From positions 2,527,218-2,591,217 of the forward strand of contig NZ_CP073695.1 of assembly GCF_018228765.1 (NCBI RefSeq): a stretch of DNA of 64,000 nt, in the 5' to 3' direction. A program made the translations under genes and the position numbers. Below the pieces are notes generated by a model. The model made no database searches, was not told the origin of the DNA, and was given only the letters and a program-made list of their open reading frames with translations. Source of the DNA: Halorubrum ruber. GTDB taxonomy: Archaea > Halobacteriota > Halobacteria > Halobacteriales > Haloferacaceae. Within the stretch, counting starts at the first letter, position 1. The number at the start of each line of letters is the position of its first letter. Shown here piece after piece: positions 1 to 7,120 of the stretch.

Positions 1-1
1 C

Positions 2-121
2 GTCGTCCCGATCCACTACGACACCTTCGAGCTGCTCGAAGCGGACGGCGAGGCGTTCGCGGGCGACGTCGCGAGCCGGTCGGTCCCCGTCGCGCTCGAC
101 GCGCGCTCGGCGAATCAGTAG
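2..121 (+). CDS. UPF0173-type metal-dependent hydrolase, C-terminal end only
   Basis: The last 39 residues of a reading frame that enters from the left edge. The segment contains an IHYDTFE stretch followed by an acidic helix, which resembles the C-terminal end of UPF0173 metallo-beta-lactamase-fold hydrolases, where the histidine of a [IV]HYDT motif closes the metal site. Too little is present to judge substrate or integrity. Confidence 0.55.
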   Translation, partial: VVPIHYDTFELLEADGEAFAGDVASRSVPVALDARSANQ

Positions 122-237
122 GCCGAGCGGTCGGCGAGCCGGCGGGGAGAGAGCCCCTCGGAGCGGTCGTGGGAACGCGACCCGAACGCTCTCGCGGCCG
201 GTGACCTTTTTAATCCGCCGCGTCCTTCCTCGGTCGC

Positions 238-1854
238 ATGACCACCGAGTCCGCGCTCGCCGACGGGGTCCGGGAGGCGCTTTCGGTCGACGCCGAGGCG
301 TTCGCCGAGCGCGCGGCCGAGGAGGCCGAGATCGTCAAACAGGAGCTCCACGACGGCTCCTTCGACAACCACCAGTCGATCGTCGGCTTCGAGTACGAGT
401 TCTACGCGGTCGGCGACGGGCGGTGGAGCGAGGAGTCGCGGGCGGGCGAGTACGCGCTGATGCGCGTCCCCCGCCGGATGCTGGAGCTGATGGGGTTCGA
501 GAAGGAGCTGGGGCTCCACAACGCCGAGATGTCGACGAGCCCGCAGCCCCTCTCCGACCACGGCCTCCGCGCACAGCTCGCCGAGGTCCGCGCGCGCTTA
601 GAGGCCGCCGAAAACACCGCCGGCGTGGAGGGAATGCGGCTCGTCTCCGACGGGCTCTGGACCATCCCGCCGGCGGGCGAGACCGCCCGCGGCTACCTCA
701 CCGACAGCGTCGAGGTCGACGGGGTCACCGTCGCGGTCAACATGAGCGACTCCGTCCGCTACCACGCGATGGCGAACGCGGCCAGCGACGAGGAGGCCGA
801 CGGCGCAGAGCCGGGCGACGGGGGCGAGACCCCGACCGAGCCGACCGGGGGCGCCGACGTCGAACTCTCTGCCCCGGGCGTGTCGCTGGCGGCGGACACG
901 GTGATGCCCGAGAGCCTCATCACGTCGATCCAGCCGCACTACCAGGTGGCGCACGCCGAGACGCTGCCGCGGCACTTCCGCTACGCGCTCCGGATCGCCG
1001 GGCCACTCTTAGCGCTCGGCGTCAACTCCCCGTTCTTCCCGCCGGACCTGTACGACGACGGCTGGGACGGCGAGCGCGTCCTCGACGAGGGGGCGACCGA
1101 GAACCGCGTCCACGTGTTCGAGTCCGTCCTCAACGCGCGGACCGACGCGGACAAGGTCCGGTTCCCGCGCGACTTCCGCGATGTCGAGACCGCGGTCGAC
1201 CGCATCGCGGGCGACGAGACGCTGATCCCGATGCCCGACCCGGGCGGCAGCGACCGCTTCGACGACGAGTTCGCGACGTTCCGGACCAAGCATGGGAGCT
1301 ACTGGCGCTGGGTCCGGCCCGTCTTCGAGGGGGCGAGCCGCTCCGCCGCCAACGCCCGGATCGAGTTCCGCCCGATTCCCGGTCAGCCCACGGTCCGCGA
1401 CTCCATCGCGTTCCAGGGAGCGTTCGCCGGGCTGATGCAGGCGCTCGCGCAGCACGAACACCCGGTCATCGGGCTCGACTGGGAGACCGCCCGCGATAAC
1501 TTCTACGCCGCCGTGGCCGACGGGCTCGACGCCGACATGGAGTGGATCGGCCGCGACGGGGAGCGGACGACGGACACGGACACGCTGTACGCCGACCTCC
1601 TCGACCACGCCGAGGCGGGGCTCCGGACCGCCGGCTGCGCCGACGACGAGGCCGCCGAGTGGATCGCGCCGCTGCGCTGGCGCGTCGCGAACCGCACGAC
1701 GCCGGCGAGCTGGAAGCGCGACCGCGTCCGCGCCCGGCTCGACGACGGCGACGACTTCGCGACCGCGGTCCACGACACCCAGCGCGAGTACATCCGCCAG
1801 CAGGCGGACACCCTCATCGACGGCGGCTTCTCGGCGTGGACGGGCGATTCCTGA
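238..1854 (+). CDS. Glutamate-cysteine-ligase-like (GCS2-related) protein
   Basis: A 538-residue protein. Near residue 50 is GFEYEFY, like the metal- and glutamate-binding strand of GCS2/YbdK-type carboxylate-amine ligases. Near residue 380 is a RIEFRPIPGQPT stretch like the conserved Arg-rich segment of that family. It is much longer than the usual ~360 residues, with an acidic insert around residues 178-205, so it is probably a distinct haloarchaeal branch rather than the main gamma-glutamylcysteine synthase. A CTTTTTAAT box about 25 nt before the ATG supports this start and a leaderless mRNA. The fold family is inferred; the substrate is unknown. Confidence 0.6.
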   Translation: MTTESALADGVREALSVDAEAFAERAAEEAEIVKQELHDGSFDNHQSIVGFEYEFYAVGDGRWSEESRAGEYALMRVPRRMLELMGFEKELGLHNAEMSTSPQPLSDHGLRAQLAEVRARLEAAENTAGVEGMRLVSDGLWTIPPAGETARGYLTDSVEVDGVTVAVNMSDSVRYHAMANAASDEEADGAEPGDGGETPTEPTGGADVELSAPGVSLAADTVMPESLITSIQPHYQVAHAETLPRHFRYALRIAGPLLALGVNSPFFPPDLYDDGWDGERVLDEGATENRVHVFESVLNARTDADKVRFPRDFRDVETAVDRIAGDETLIPMPDPGGSDRFDDEFATFRTKHGSYWRWVRPVFEGASRSAANARIEFRPIPGQPTVRDSIAFQGAFAGLMQALAQHEHPVIGLDWETARDNFYAAVADGLDADMEWIGRDGERTTDTDTLYADLLDHAEAGLRTAGCADDEAAEWIAPLRWRVANRTTPASWKRDRVRARLDDGDDFATAVHDTQREYIRQQADTLIDGGFSAWTGDS

Positions 1855-1920
1855 CGGGGAGACCGGTTCCGCGCGACCGCAACACAGTACAGTTATCGGC
1901 CCGCCGCGTCATCCGTCGGT

Positions 1921-2331
1921 ATGGACGATGACGATCTGATCGCCGCGGCGCGCGAGGCCTTGGAGGCCGCCCACGTTCCGTACTCCGAGTACCGCGTCGG
2001 CGCCGCGCTCCGGACCGCCGACGGCACCGTCTACACCGGCTGTAACATCGAGAACGCGAACTACTCCAACAGCCTCCACGCAGAGGAGGTCGCGCTCGCG
2101 GAGGCGGTCAAGAACGGCCACCGCGAGTTCGACCGGATCGCGGTCTCCTCCGGCGTCCGCGACGGCGTCACCCCCTGCGGGATGTGCCGGCAGACGCTCG
2201 CGGAGTTCGCGGCCGACGACCTCGTCGTCGCCTGCGACGAGGGCGGCGACGCCGTGACGGAGTACACGCTGGGCGAACTCCTCCCGAACACCATTTCGGA
2301 GGGGACCCTCGACGACGCCAGCAGGGAGTGA
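1921..2331 (+). CDS. cdd: Cytidine deaminase
   Basis: A 136-residue cytosolic enzyme converting cytidine and deoxycytidine to uridine and deoxyuridine. The CNIENAN substrate strand (from residue 41), HAEE (zinc ligand H53, proton-shuttle E55) and PCGMCRQ (zinc ligands C86 and C89) are intact, and the length is typical of the homotetrameric class. It is followed 84 nt downstream by a uridine phosphorylase gene, so the pair would take cytidine through uridine to uracil plus ribose-1-phosphate. The downstream gene has its own TATA box, so co-transcription is not certain. Confidence 0.95.
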   Translation: MDDDDLIAAAREALEAAHVPYSEYRVGAALRTADGTVYTGCNIENANYSNSLHAEEVALAEAVKNGHREFDRIAVSSGVRDGVTPCGMCRQTLAEFAADDLVVACDEGGDAVTEYTLGELLPNTISEGTLDDASRE

Positions 2332-2415
2332 CGGCACGGCGGCCCGCCGCCGCCGAGACGTCCCCGAGCGACCGAGACGGAACTACTTTTAAACGGCTCG
2401 CCGAAGGGCGGAGAC

Positions 2416-3234
2416 ATGACCGAAGACAGCGAGGACCCGAACGACGGGGCCGGCTACCACGTCGAGGCCGGGTCCGAGGACGTCGCGGACGCGGTCCTGC
2501 TCCCGGGCAACCCCGAGCGCGTCGACAAGATCACGGCGCTGTGGGACGGCCACGAGGAGGTCGCGCGCCACCGCGAGTACCGCACCGCGACCGGCACGTA
2601 CGACGGCGCGCCGATCTCCGTCACCTCCACCGGGATCGGCTCGCCGTCGGCCGCCATCGCCGTCGAGGAGTTGGCGCGCGTCGGCGTCGACACGTTCATC
2701 CGGGTCGGCTCCTGCGGCGCGATCCAGCCCGAGATGGAGGTGGGCGACCTCGTGATCACGACCGGGGCGGTCCGCCAGGAGGGGACGAGCGACGAGTACG
2801 TCCGCGAGGACTACCCCGCGGCCGCGGACGGCGAGGTCGTGTCAGCCTTAGTCGCCGCCGCCGAGCGGCTGGGCCACGACTACCACACCGGCGTCACGAT
2901 GAGCGCCGACTCCTTCTACGCGGGCCAAGGCCGCCCCGGGTTCGAGGGGTTCGAGGCCGCCGGCTCGGACGAGCTCGTCGAAGAGCTTCAGGACGCGAAC
3001 GTGAAGAACATCGAGATGGAGGCGTCGTCGATCCTCACGATCGCGAGCGTGTACGGGCTCCGGGCGGGCGCCGTCTGCTCCGTCTACGCGAACCGCGTGA
3101 CCGGCGAGTTCCGGACGGAGGGCGAGTCGCGCGCGGCCGAGACCGCGAGCCTCGCGGTGAAGCTGCTCGCGCGCATGGACGAGGTCAAGCGGGAGGCGGG
3201 CGCGGACCGCTGGCACGCCGGGCTCTCGCTGTAG
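2416..3234 (+). CDS. udp: Uridine phosphorylase / nucleoside phosphorylase
   Basis: A 272-residue PNP/UDP family phosphorylase cleaving a nucleoside with phosphate into base and pentose-1-phosphate. Visible family signatures are LLPGNPERV near the N terminus (phosphate site), TGIGSPSAAI, RVGSCGAIQ, and NIEMEASSI (ribose-binding Glu/Met). A TTTTAAA box 20-25 nt before the ATG indicates a leaderless transcript and supports the start. Together with cdd it forms a pyrimidine salvage pair. In haloarchaea the ribose-1-phosphate can feed the pentose bisphosphate route; that link is family knowledge, not shown here. Specificity between uridine and purine nucleosides cannot be read with certainty. Confidence 0.88.
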   Translation: MTEDSEDPNDGAGYHVEAGSEDVADAVLLPGNPERVDKITALWDGHEEVARHREYRTATGTYDGAPISVTSTGIGSPSAAIAVEELARVGVDTFIRVGSCGAIQPEMEVGDLVITTGAVRQEGTSDEYVREDYPAAADGEVVSALVAAAERLGHDYHTGVTMSADSFYAGQGRPGFEGFEAAGSDELVEELQDANVKNIEMEASSILTIASVYGLRAGAVCSVYANRVTGEFRTEGESRAAETASLAVKLLARMDEVKREAGADRWHAGLSL

Positions 3235-3337
3235 CGGGCGCGCGGTCTCGCCGTTGCGGACCGTCCCCGTCGCGTCGGCGATTCTCGGCTGCGAGCGTTC
3301 CAAAGCGACTTTATCTGCGCGCCGTGGAGTTACGGCC

Positions 3338-4519
3338 ATGAGTACACAGGTCGTCGTCGTCGGCTCCGGGTACGCCGGCGCAGGGGCGGTGAAGGCGTTC
3401 GAAGACGAGGTCGGGGAGGGCGAGGCCGAGCTCACGTGGATCTCGGAACACGACTACCACCTCGTCTTACACGAGGTCCACCGCGCGATCCGCAACCCCG
3501 CCGTCGAGGACAAGATCACGATCCCCGTCGACGAGATCAAGTCGCCCGAGTCCGACTTCGTCCAGGGCCGGGTCGTCGACGTCGACACCGACGAGCGCGT
3601 CGTCGAGACCGACGACGGGACGACCGTCGACTACGACTACCTCCTCCTCGGTATCGGCTCCACGACCGCCTTCTTCGGCATCGAGGGGTTAGAGGAGCAC
3701 GCCCACCAGCTGAAGGGGCTCGACGACGCGAAGGCGATCCACGAGGACGTCCGCGAGGCGGCCGCGGACGCGACCCGCTCGGACCCCGCGCAGGTGATCG
3801 TCGGCGGCGCCGGTCTCTCCGGCATCCAGACGGCCGGCGAGATCGCCGAGTACCGCGACAAACACCGCGCGCCGCTCGACATCAAGCTGGTCGAGGGGCT
3901 CGACGAGGTGTTCCCCGGTAACGACCCGCAGATCCAGGGGGCGCTCCGCCAGCGGCTCGAGGACGCCGACGTCGAGATCCTCACCGGCGACTTCATCTCC
4001 GAGGCCGACGAGGACGCCGTCTACCTCGGCGGCGGCGAAGACGAGGAGCCGGAAGAGCTGGGCTACGACGTGCTGATCTGGACCGGCGGAATTACGGGCC
4101 AGCCCGAGCTGGAGAACGTCGAGGTCGAGAAGGACGACCGCTCGAACCGCGTCCACGCCGGCTCCGACTTCGCCACCAGCGACGACCGCGTGTTCGCCAT
4201 CGGCGACACCGCGCTCGTCGAGCAGGGCGACGACGACGTCGCGCCGCCGACCGCGCAAGCCGCCTGGCAGGCCGCCGAGGTCGCGGGCGAGAACCTCGCG
4301 CGCGCCGCCCGCGGCGCGCCGCTCCGCTCGTGGACTCACGAGGACAAGGGAACGGTCATCTCCGTCGGCGAGGAGGCGGTCGCTCACGACGTGATGGGCA
4401 TGCCGATCAAGACGTTCGGCGGCACGCCCGCGAAGCTCCTGAAGAAGGCGATCGCCACGCGCTGGATCAACAAGGTCTCCTCCGCGGGCCGCGCGGTCGG
4501 CGCGTTCGGCGACATGTGA
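3338..4519 (+). CDS. NDH-2-like NAD(P)/FAD-dependent oxidoreductase
   Basis: A 393-residue pyridine-nucleotide-disulfide oxidoreductase. GSGYAG (residues 9-14) is the FAD-binding Rossmann loop, IVGGAGLSGI mid-protein is the NADH-binding one, and FAIGDTA near residue 290 is the second FAD-contact motif. There is no CxxxxC redox pair, so a type-II NADH:quinone dehydrogenase or related membrane-peripheral flavoprotein is the best call. The ATG at 3338 is preferred over an upstream in-frame alternative because a CTTTATC box lies about 27 nt upstream and the Rossmann strand begins right after it. The electron acceptor is inferred. Confidence 0.8.
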   Translation: MSTQVVVVGSGYAGAGAVKAFEDEVGEGEAELTWISEHDYHLVLHEVHRAIRNPAVEDKITIPVDEIKSPESDFVQGRVVDVDTDERVVETDDGTTVDYDYLLLGIGSTTAFFGIEGLEEHAHQLKGLDDAKAIHEDVREAAADATRSDPAQVIVGGAGLSGIQTAGEIAEYRDKHRAPLDIKLVEGLDEVFPGNDPQIQGALRQRLEDADVEILTGDFISEADEDAVYLGGGEDEEPEELGYDVLIWTGGITGQPELENVEVEKDDRSNRVHAGSDFATSDDRVFAIGDTALVEQGDDDVAPPTAQAAWQAAEVAGENLARAARGAPLRSWTHEDKGTVISVGEEAVAHDVMGMPIKTFGGTPAKLLKKAIATRWINKVSSAGRAVGAFGDM

Positions 4520-4644
4520 GCGCGGGCGGCTCGCGACGGCGACCCGTCTCTCGGCTTCGACCTCCGACTCTTCTCGGCGACGAACCGGTCCGCGATTCCC
4601 GGTAGAACAGCTCCCGCAGCGGTCGAAGAACCTCCCTCTCGCAG

Positions 4645-5178
4645 TCAGTGCTCGGCCGGCTCGTCGGGCGCCCGCATGTCGTCGATCCGCAGGATGAGAA
4701 TGTTCGCGGTGTCGTCTTTGCCGTCGACGGTGCCGTCGATGACGAGCTTCGAGAGCGGCGTCGGGCCGACGGTGACGCTGTCGCCCTCGTGGAAGTCGCG
4801 GACCGAGCCCTGAACGTGGATCTCCGCCCGGCACAGCTCGGGGTGGTGGACGCTGGAGAGGTCGATCCCGTCGACGTTGACTCCGTCGAGCTGCTCGCCC
4901 GCGTGGAAGATCGGGACGTCGGCCGGCTCGTCCATGCGCTGGATGTCGAGCGCCTCGTAGGCGTTCGAGGTGGGCTTGTAGCCGCCCTTCGGGCCGGGTA
5001 CCCCCTCGACCAGCTGGAGGGCCTTGAGGCTCTGCATCTGGTTGCGGATCGTCCCGGGGTTGCGGTCGACTTCCTCGGCGATCGCCTCGCCCTTCACGGC
5101 GTCCTCCTGCTCCCCGTACAGGTTAATGAGAGCCGAGAGGATGCTTTTCTGGCTCGACGTGAGCTCGATCGATGACAT
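4645..5178 (-). CDS. Winged-helix transcriptional regulator with C-terminal sensory domain
   Basis: A 177-residue protein. Residues 1-65 form a winged helix (SSQKSILSALINLYG, then VKGEAIAEEVDRNPGTIRNQ as recognition helix, then a KGGYKPT wing). The rest is a beta-rich domain ending in a VIDGTVDGKDD / ILRIDD segment of unknown ligand. It is conserved in haloarchaea, but I do not know its regulon. The start at MSSIELT is preferred over the upstream in-frame ATG because the extra 15 residues look like untranslated leader (AT-rich, containing AATTCACTTATAAATG). Confidence 0.7.
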   Translation of the reverse strand: MSSIELTSSQKSILSALINLYGEQEDAVKGEAIAEEVDRNPGTIRNQMQSLKALQLVEGVPGPKGGYKPTSNAYEALDIQRMDEPADVPIFHAGEQLDGVNVDGIDLSSVHHPELCRAEIHVQGSVRDFHEGDSVTVGPTPLSKLVIDGTVDGKDDTANILILRIDDMRAPDEPAEH

Positions 5179-5284
5179 GGTGCCAATTACAGAGCGCCCC
5201 CGCTTAAATGCGATGGAATTCACTTATAAATGATCGTGTGAGATCCCTCGGCGACCGAGCGCCGTCAGCCCGCGGCGCGCCGGT

Positions 5285-5503
5285 CTACTCCCCGCGCAGC
5301 CGCTTCATCCGGACGTACGCGAGCGGGCTCGACAGCGCCACCACGACGCCGACGCCGACCAGCGCGACCCCGAAGTCGACGGCGACGAACGAGACCGCGG
5401 CGCCGACGAGCCCGATCGCTGCGCCGGTGAACGCGACCGCGATGGTGGCGCCGATCGGCTCGATGTCGGCGGGGTCGACCGAGTAGGGATCGGAGCTGCT
5501 CAT
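5285..5503 (-). CDS. Small two-helix membrane protein
   Basis: A 72-residue protein of unknown function. A short polar N terminus (residues 1-17) precedes two predicted transmembrane helices, roughly residues 18-42 and 43-63, rich in Ala/Val/Gly, and a basic tail (RMKRLRGE) that would face the cytoplasm. The longer upstream reading frame runs into the adjacent repeat element and is rejected, because the hydrophobic and acidic composition begins only at this methionine. Confidence 0.6.
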   Translation of the reverse strand: MSSSDPYSVDPADIEPIGATIAVAFTGAAIGLVGAAVSFVAVDFGVALVGVGVVVALSSPLAYVRMKRLRGE

Positions 5504-5576
5504 GAACGACTCGTGAGGGGCCGAGCGCAAAACCGTGTCCGATCCGGCGAGGCGGGCGAGCGCGACCGTCGATCCC

Positions 5577-6172
5577 GGCTCTGTTGAACTCCTCCGTCGG
5601 TAACGCGTTTTGACCCGGGTTGCGGTCAATACAGACGTAGCGACGAGCGATTTCGGGAGTGGGTATCGCAGATCGGTAGCAGCGATTCGGTATTTAAGTA
5701 GTCGCCAGCGGCGGCGACGGCCGCTTATAAATAGCCGGCGGTGGCGCGCCTGCGAGCGGCCGGAGCGAAGCGGAGGCCGCGAGCCAGCCCGCGAGGGACG
5801 CGGTGAGCGCTCGAAGAGCGCGAACCGCGAGGCTGGGGAGGTGTGAGGCTGCGGTGCTGTGCGGAGTGGGTGGGGCTCAAAGGGGCAGCCGTCGAGGTGG
5901 GCGGAGGCGATGTAAGCACCGCAGGAACGAGCGAAGCGAGTGACGAGGAGCACAGCGAGCGTCCGCCCACCTCGACGGCTGGGGCTTTGGAGGCACTCGC
6001 CGCAGTAGCGTCAGTCACTTATAAACAGCTGACAGCAACACCGCGCTCCGATTTATAAACAACCACACTCACAACCTACGACACCTACTCCCGCAACCGA
6101 TCAAGAAGCACGCTTCAGTGAACCGCTGTTTCGGAGGAGGACCCATTTGAAGAACGGGATTTCACCAAAGCT
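5577..6172 (+). mobile_element. Class I repeat unit, copy 1 (596 bp, IS-like ends)
   Basis: Left end GGCTCTGTTGAACTCC; right end reads AGCTTTGGTGAAATCC on the other strand. Flanking 8-mers TCGATCCC (5569-5576) and TCGAACCC (6173-6180) match at 7 of 8 positions, as a target duplication would. Inside lies one core in + orientation (5740-5990): a hairpin whose arms are GCGGCC and GGCCGC, a second hairpin CGCTC-GAA-GAGCG closed by GCGGT/ACCGC, the box GGCTGGGGAGG (5831), CTCAAAGGGGCAGCC (5876), a 15-bp perfect stem (5891-5905 with 5962-5976) and GGCTGGGGCTTTGG. TTATAAAT boxes flank the core at 5725 and 6019. There is no transposase gene. It fills the gap between the small membrane protein and arginase. 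Confidence 0.75.
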
Positions 6173-6214
6173 TCGAACCCCACAATTCAAGCGCCGGCGC
6201 GTCGCGTTGCCGGT

Positions 6215-7120
6215 ATGGACACGGTCAGGATCATCGGCGCGCCGACCGACTACGGGGCGAACCGACGCGGGGTCGACATGGGACCGTCGGCGATCCGGTA
6301 CGGCGGGCTCGCCGACCAGCTCGCCGGCGCGGGCGTCGACACCGTCGACGCGGGCGACCTCCTCGTCCCGCGGGCGGAGGAGCGCGACCCGGACGCGGAC
6401 GCGCCCAGCGAAGGGAAAGCGAAGTTCCTCCGCGAGACGGCCGACGTCTGCCGCCGGCTCGGCGACGAGGTCGCCGCGACGCTCGACGACGGCGAGGTGC
6501 CGCTCGCGCTCGGCGGCGACCACTCCATCGCGATCGGGAGCCTCTCGGGGTCCGCGCGCGACGCCGACATCGGTGCCGTCTGGTTCGACGCGCACGCCGA
6601 CCTCAACACCCCCGCGACGACCCCCTCGGGCAACGTCCACGGGATGCCGCTGGCGGCCGCGCTCGGGATCGACGAGTTCGCGGACACCGAGTGGGCGAAC
6701 GCGGCGGGGCTCTCGCCGGAGAACGTCGCCCTCGTCGGACTCCGGTCGGTCGACGAGGCGGAGGCGGAGCTCATCAAAGAGCGCGGCTTCGCGGCGTACA
6801 CGATGTCCGACATCGACGAGCGGGGGATCACCGAGGTCACGGAGGAGGCGCTGTCGGTCGCCGCGGACGGCGTCGACGGGATCCACGTCAGCCTCGATCT
6901 CGACTGGCTCGACCCCAACGCCGCGCCCGGCGTCGGGACGCCTGTCCGCGGCGGGGTCACCTACCGCGAGGCCCACAGCGCGATGGAGATCGTCGACGAG
7001 ACCGACGCGCTCCGCTCGATGGAGATCGTCGAGGTGAACCCGACGCTGGACCAGCACAACGAGACGGCCGAGCTGGCGACGGAGCTGGCGGCGAGCGCGT
7101 TCGGGAAGCGGGTCTTGTGA
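6215..7120 (+). CDS. rocF: Arginase
   Basis: A 301-residue ureohydrolase splitting arginine into ornithine and urea with a binuclear Mn centre. Metal ligands are visible in GGDHS (H103), DAHAD (D125, H127, D129) and SLDLDWLDP (D228, D230). SGNVHGMPLA (from residue 138) is the arginase version of the substrate loop, which favours arginase over agmatinase. The C-terminal EVNPTLD motif is present. The class I repeat ends 42 bp before the ATG, so any distal regulatory sequence has been displaced, and a TnpB element begins directly after the stop codon. The gene is thus boxed between two mobile units but intact. Confidence 0.88.
   Translation: MDTVRIIGAPTDYGANRRGVDMGPSAIRYGGLADQLAGAGVDTVDAGDLLVPRAEERDPDADAPSEGKAKFLRETADVCRRLGDEVAATLDDGEVPLALGGDHSIAIGSLSGSARDADIGAVWFDAHADLNTPATTPSGNVHGMPLAAALGIDEFADTEWANAAGLSPENVALVGLRSVDEAEAELIKERGFAAYTMSDIDERGITEVTEEALSVAADGVDGIHVSLDLDWLDPNAAPGVGTPVRGGVTYREAHSAMEIVDETDALRSMEIVEVNPTLDQHNETAELATELAASAFGKRVL

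Noticed and set aside
3254-3337. An extended N terminus for the NDH-2-like protein
   Set aside because: The extension covers the TATA box region and has no resemblance to a transit or membrane segment.
5740-5990. The core as RNase P RNA, SRP RNA or an rRNA fragment
   Set aside because: Multiple divergent copies, and none of the conserved helices of those RNAs that I know were found.
6160-6200. A tRNA-like TTCGAACCCC stretch before arginase
   Set aside because: No acceptor, D or anticodon arms can be built around it.
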